Below, piece after piece: positions 6,859 to 9,255 of a stretch of 9,255 nt of DNA; position 1 is the first letter of the stretch; each line of letters opens with the position of its first letter. This DNA comes from CAZQEZ01 sp964592475 (lineage in GTDB: Bacteria > Bacteroidota > Bacteroidia > Cytophagales > Cyclobacteriaceae), in contig CAZQEZ010000154.1 in assembly GCA_964592475.1 (NCBI GenBank), positions 1 through 9,255 on the forward strand, given 5' to 3'. A program made the translations under genes and the position numbers. Under the pieces are notes generated by a model. That model was not told the origin of the DNA. It worked only from the letters and a program-made list of their open reading frames with translations, and did not search any database.

Positions 6859-7287
6859 ATTGTTCAAAAACTATGCCTTAAAACGGATTATTATTTGGAT
6901 GGCTTCTCTTTTAAAATAAAACCTTTACTGTGTATTTTCACAATTTCTATTGAGTCATCATTAGTAGTAAAGCATGAAATTATAAAATCCCGGGGAGGCA
7001 CTGAATTAAACTTAGAGGGTTTTCATTATTTTCATAATTTAAGTAAAAACAGGCTTGCGTTGGAAGGATATCTATCTTTACGCTTATACAAAGGACTATT
7101 CGTCCGGTTTTCTGCTGAGGCCCGCCTGATTCATGATCAGCTGTATTTACCTAAGGGTGATGCCAGCCTGGAGGAAAATTTGTTAGAACGAAGAGCCCTG
7201 GCTACCGATTTTTACTTTGAATTGAATGTAGGACTGGCTTATACTTTTGGCGCCTTGGCCAACAATGTAGTAAATACCCGATTATAA
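6859..7287 (+). pseudogene. C-terminal remnant of an outer-membrane beta-barrel protein
   Basis: The frame opens after a TAA at 6856-6858 and ends at TAA 7285-7287. The only conventional start is TTG at 6895; no ATG occurs anywhere in it. The last 100 or so residues show alternating barrel strands. They resemble the C-terminus of a Bacteroidota outer-membrane protein family I recall: LSKNRLALEGYLSLRLYKGL, then IHDQLYLPKGDASLEE, then LATDFYFELNVGLAYTFG, ending NNVVNTRL (family endings are like NNVVNPRF). The resemblance seems to continue upstream of the TTG (Asp-Tyr-Tyr just before it). The missing N-terminal part includes the export signal and most strands. A short hydrophobic stretch (LLCIFTISI) after the TTG mimics a signal peptide but more likely is a barrel strand. 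I infer a non-functional fragment left by a deletion. The breakpoint lies in about 6816-6885, beside the start of the zinc-finger gene. Confidence 0.65.
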
Positions 7288-7349
7288 AAATTTCGAATAA
7301 TTTGTAATTAATTGTGGGGACTAAGCGCTGTTTTCAAAAATAAAATTTA

Positions 7350-7357
7350 TATATTTA
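7350..7357 (+). promoter_or_regulatory. Possible -7 promoter element of the helicase gene
   Basis: TATATTTA matches the Bacteroidota -7 consensus TAnnTTTG at all but the last base. No clear TTG -33 element stands 17-23 bp upstream; only a TTTTC at 7331-7335 is near. If used, transcription would begin near 7363-7366, leaving a leader of about 12-15 nt and placing the dyad at 7355-7378 across the start site. Confidence 0.3.
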
Positions 7358-7378
7358 GGAGCCAAAATGTACTCCTAA
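7355..7378 (+). promoter_or_regulatory. Perfect dyad TTAGGAG-N10-CTCCTAA at the helicase start
   Basis: The two 7-bp arms (7355-7361 and 7372-7378) are exact reverse complements around a 10-nt spacer. The left arm contains an AGGAG Shine-Dalgarno-like sequence, the spacer contains an ATG, and the right arm ends on the A of the helicase ATG. It could be a DNA operator for a dimeric repressor, or an RNA hairpin hiding the ribosome site. The dyad is certain; its function is inferred. Confidence 0.5.
7367..7378 (+). other. Three-codon upstream reading frame coupled to the helicase start
   Basis: ATG TAC TCC TAA encodes Met-Tyr-Ser. Its stop overlaps the helicase start as TAATG. The ATG at 7367 has AGGAG 5 nt upstream, the best Shine-Dalgarno spacing in the window, whereas the helicase ATG at 7378 has none at a normal distance. 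Ribosomes may load at the tiny frame and restart on the helicase. It may equally be a chance ATG. Confidence 0.35.
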
Positions 7379-9204
7379 TGCAATTAACAGGCGAGCAACA
7401 AGAAATTATAAAGGCAAAAGGCGACCTGAAGATAAATGCTGTGGCCGGATCAGGTAAAACTACTACGATCATAGCATTTGCCCGTTCGTTACCGGCAACT
7501 GCCAGGATTTTGTACCTGGCTTTTAACCGTTCGGTAAAACTGGAGGCCACTGCAAAATTTTCAAATCAGGGATTACGCAATGTTTCCGTAGAAACTGCTC
7601 ATTCACTGGCCTTTCGGTATGTAATGCCAAAACACAATTACCAGTTGAAAAACCATGGTTACAAAACCCACGAAATAGCCGAACTGCTGGGCCTGCAAGG
7701 AGGAGGAGAAAAGCATGGTGAATTTATTGCAGCCAGGCATATCAACCAATTTGTCAGTTATTTTTGCAACAGCAACAAAGCAAAAGTAAATGAGCTGAAG
7801 TATTATGAAACTTTATCGGATCCTAAATCCAGAGCATTTGTTAAAACTAACTATGCTTATATTTTAAGACAAACCAGGTTACTTTTAGCCAAAATGGATA
7901 AAGGAACTATAGAAATAATTCATGATTTTTATCTGAAAAAATTCCAATTAGGTAATCCAATACTGCCATACGATTACATTTTATTTGACGAAGGACAGGA
8001 TGCCTCTGCTGCTATGCTGGATATTTTTCAAAAACAAAAAGCAAGAAAAGTAATCGTAGGAGATACTCATCAGCAAATTTATGGCTGGCGTTACGCGGTA
8101 AATTCTTTGCAACAGCTCGACTACAAAAACTATTATCTAACCACCAGCTTTCGGTTCCCGCAGGAAATAGCTGACCTGGGAATAGCTGTATTGACTATGA
8201 AAAAGCTTTTGGGAGAAGAACCGGGAATAAAAATTACCGGTAAAGGGAAAAGTAAAAATATTAAAAGCAGAGCGATCTTGGCCAGAACCAACCTGGGTTT
8301 GTTGTTAAGGGCTATTGAGTATATGAATCATAGTCAGGTACCTATTACTATTTATTTCGAGGGCAATATTAACAGCTACACCTATGCTGATGACGGAACG
8401 TCTCTTTATGATGTACTAAGCCTTTATAATAAAAAGCATCGAATGATTCGCGATCAGCTGATAAAAAAGATGAAAGGCATGGAGGAACTGGAAGAATATG
8501 TAAAAAATGCCGAAGATGTACAGCTGGGCATGATGGTAGAAATAGTAAAAAAATATGGCAACGAAATTCCGGATATTATACAAGACTTAAAAGCTTGTCA
8601 TATTGAAGATGGAAATAAAGATAACGCTGACATTGTATTTTCTACTGTGCATAGATGTAAAGGCATGGAGTATGACGAGATAACGTTGGTGAATGATTTT
8701 ATTAACAAATCTAAAATTGAAAAATTGCTGAATGATAATAAGAATAAGAAAAATGATCAGCTCATGCAAAAACTGAATGAAGAAATCAATTTATTGTACG
8801 TGGCGGTAACCAGGGCTCAAAATAAAATAGTAATACCAAGCACATTAGTGCCGGAAGGATTTAATGCCGCTCAGCACGTAGAAATTGTGGAAGTAAAAGA
8901 GGAGGAAGATTTTGATGAAGAAATGGAATTACTTGATAAGTGGGATATGGATAAAAACGTACAAGACTATTACCACATTAATGCCAAAAGAACCCTGGAA
9001 GATGTTATCACATCCTCACGTGAAAAGCAAAAAGAGCTACCCCGAAATGCTTATAATCCCTGGACTGCAGAGGATGATGAAGCGCTAACTGTAATGTATT
9101 GTGAAGGCAAATCTGCAAAAGACATAGCAAAGAATTTTAACCGGACTACAGGTGCTATCCGTAGTAGAATTAAAAAGCTAGAGCTAAAAGATTTGTATAG
9201 TTAA
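7378..9204 (+). CDS. UvrD/FBH1-like superfamily 1 DNA helicase with C-terminal Myb/SANT-like domain
   Basis: The 608-residue product is an ATP-dependent 3'-5' type superfamily 1A helicase, expected to act on DNA repair or recombination intermediates. Motifs by residue: Q-motif LTGEQQEII (3-11), Walker A AVAGSGKTTT (21-30), Ia LYLAFNRSVK (45-54), TAHSLAFRY (73-81), Walker B LFDEGQDAS (202-210, DEGQD instead of the commoner DEAQD), III VGDTHQQIYGWR (227-238), IV TSFRFP (256-261), V STVHRCKGMEYD (422-433) and VI LLYVAVTRAQNK (472-483). The FNRSVKLEA and TAHSLAFRY blocks recall FBH1-type helicases. An acidic linker (about 501-525) leads to a 43-residue domain (562-604: WTAEDDEAL, then GKSAKDIAKNFNRTTGAIRSRIKKL). 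This looks like a Myb/SANT helix-turn-helix and probably binds DNA. ATG 7378 starts exactly before the Q-motif; the upstream TTG at 7312 would only add unrelated residues. No nuclease domain or partner gene is adjacent. The motif set is complete. Confidence 0.92.
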   Translation: MQLTGEQQEIIKAKGDLKINAVAGSGKTTTIIAFARSLPATARILYLAFNRSVKLEATAKFSNQGLRNVSVETAHSLAFRYVMPKHNYQLKNHGYKTHEIAELLGLQGGGEKHGEFIAARHINQFVSYFCNSNKAKVNELKYYETLSDPKSRAFVKTNYAYILRQTRLLLAKMDKGTIEIIHDFYLKKFQLGNPILPYDYILFDEGQDASAAMLDIFQKQKARKVIVGDTHQQIYGWRYAVNSLQQLDYKNYYLTTSFRFPQEIADLGIAVLTMKKLLGEEPGIKITGKGKSKNIKSRAILARTNLGLLLRAIEYMNHSQVPITIYFEGNINSYTYADDGTSLYDVLSLYNKKHRMIRDQLIKKMKGMEELEEYVKNAEDVQLGMMVEIVKKYGNEIPDIIQDLKACHIEDGNKDNADIVFSTVHRCKGMEYDEITLVNDFINKSKIEKLLNDNKNKKNDQLMQKLNEEINLLYVAVTRAQNKIVIPSTLVPEGFNAAQHVEIVEVKEEEDFDEEMELLDKWDMDKNVQDYYHINAKRTLEDVITSSREKQKELPRNAYNPWTAEDDEALTVMYCEGKSAKDIAKNFNRTTGAIRSRIKKLELKDLYS

Positions 9205-9255
9205 TTACTGAAGTTTCGCACCAGAACATTGTTTGGAAAAAATGGAAAATGAAAA

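Noticed and set aside
7312..7377. TTG at 7312 as the helicase start
   Set aside because: The added 22 residues do not resemble a helicase N-terminus; ATG 7378 begins exactly at the Q-motif and is the natural start.
1..9255. A defence system or mobile element built around the RNase H and helicase genes
   Set aside because: The two genes are 6 kb apart on opposite strands, separated by metabolic genes. No transposase, integrase, toxin, nuclease partner, terminal repeats or CRISPR array is visible.

Overview
The window looks like chromosomal DNA from a Bacteroidota member, plausibly of the Cytophaga type. The base composition is AT-rich. Most genes have A-rich leaders rather than strong Shine-Dalgarno sequences. 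There is a lipoprotein alpha-L-rhamnosidase whose cysteine is followed by an acidic pair, and a remnant of a Bacteroidota-style outer-membrane barrel protein. This placement is inferred from gene content only; no rRNA or other marker gene is present. No tRNA, rRNA, CRISPR array, transposase or phage gene was found.

Left part (1-1571). The 3' part of a TPR protein (+) converges with a ribonuclease HI gene (-), overlapping it by 6 bp. The RNase H reading frame starts at a TTG inside the tail of a cupin gene that has lost its 5' third. A GC-rich hairpin sits at the point where recognisable cupin homology ends. Upstream of that is a small lysine-rich protein of unknown function. These genes could be one leftward transcription unit.

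Centre (1572-6151). A 910-residue GH78 alpha-L-rhamnosidase lipoprotein (-) is divergent from a phytoene-dehydrogenase-like FAD oxidoreductase (+). The 196-bp spacer between them carries two copies of a 12-bp AT palindrome. No SusC/SusD pair, rhamnose catabolism gene or carotenoid gene accompanies them.

Right part (6141-9255). An exported TPR protein with seven CxxC zinc-ribbon repeats of the DnaJ type but no J domain (-) converges with the oxidoreductase, overlapping by 11 bp. Next to its 5' end is the C-terminal remnant of an outer-membrane beta-barrel protein (+). A 608-residue UvrD/FBH1-like superfamily 1 helicase with a C-terminal Myb/SANT-like domain follows. Its start codon is embedded in a perfect 7-bp dyad (TTAGGAG-N10-CTCCTAA) and is preceded by a three-codon reading frame that ends in TAATG.

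There is no evident multi-gene system here. The items most worth checking are the dyad at the helicase start, the J-domain-free exported zinc-finger protein, and two independent 5'-truncated gene remnants that suggest past deletions beside otherwise compact, overlapping genes.
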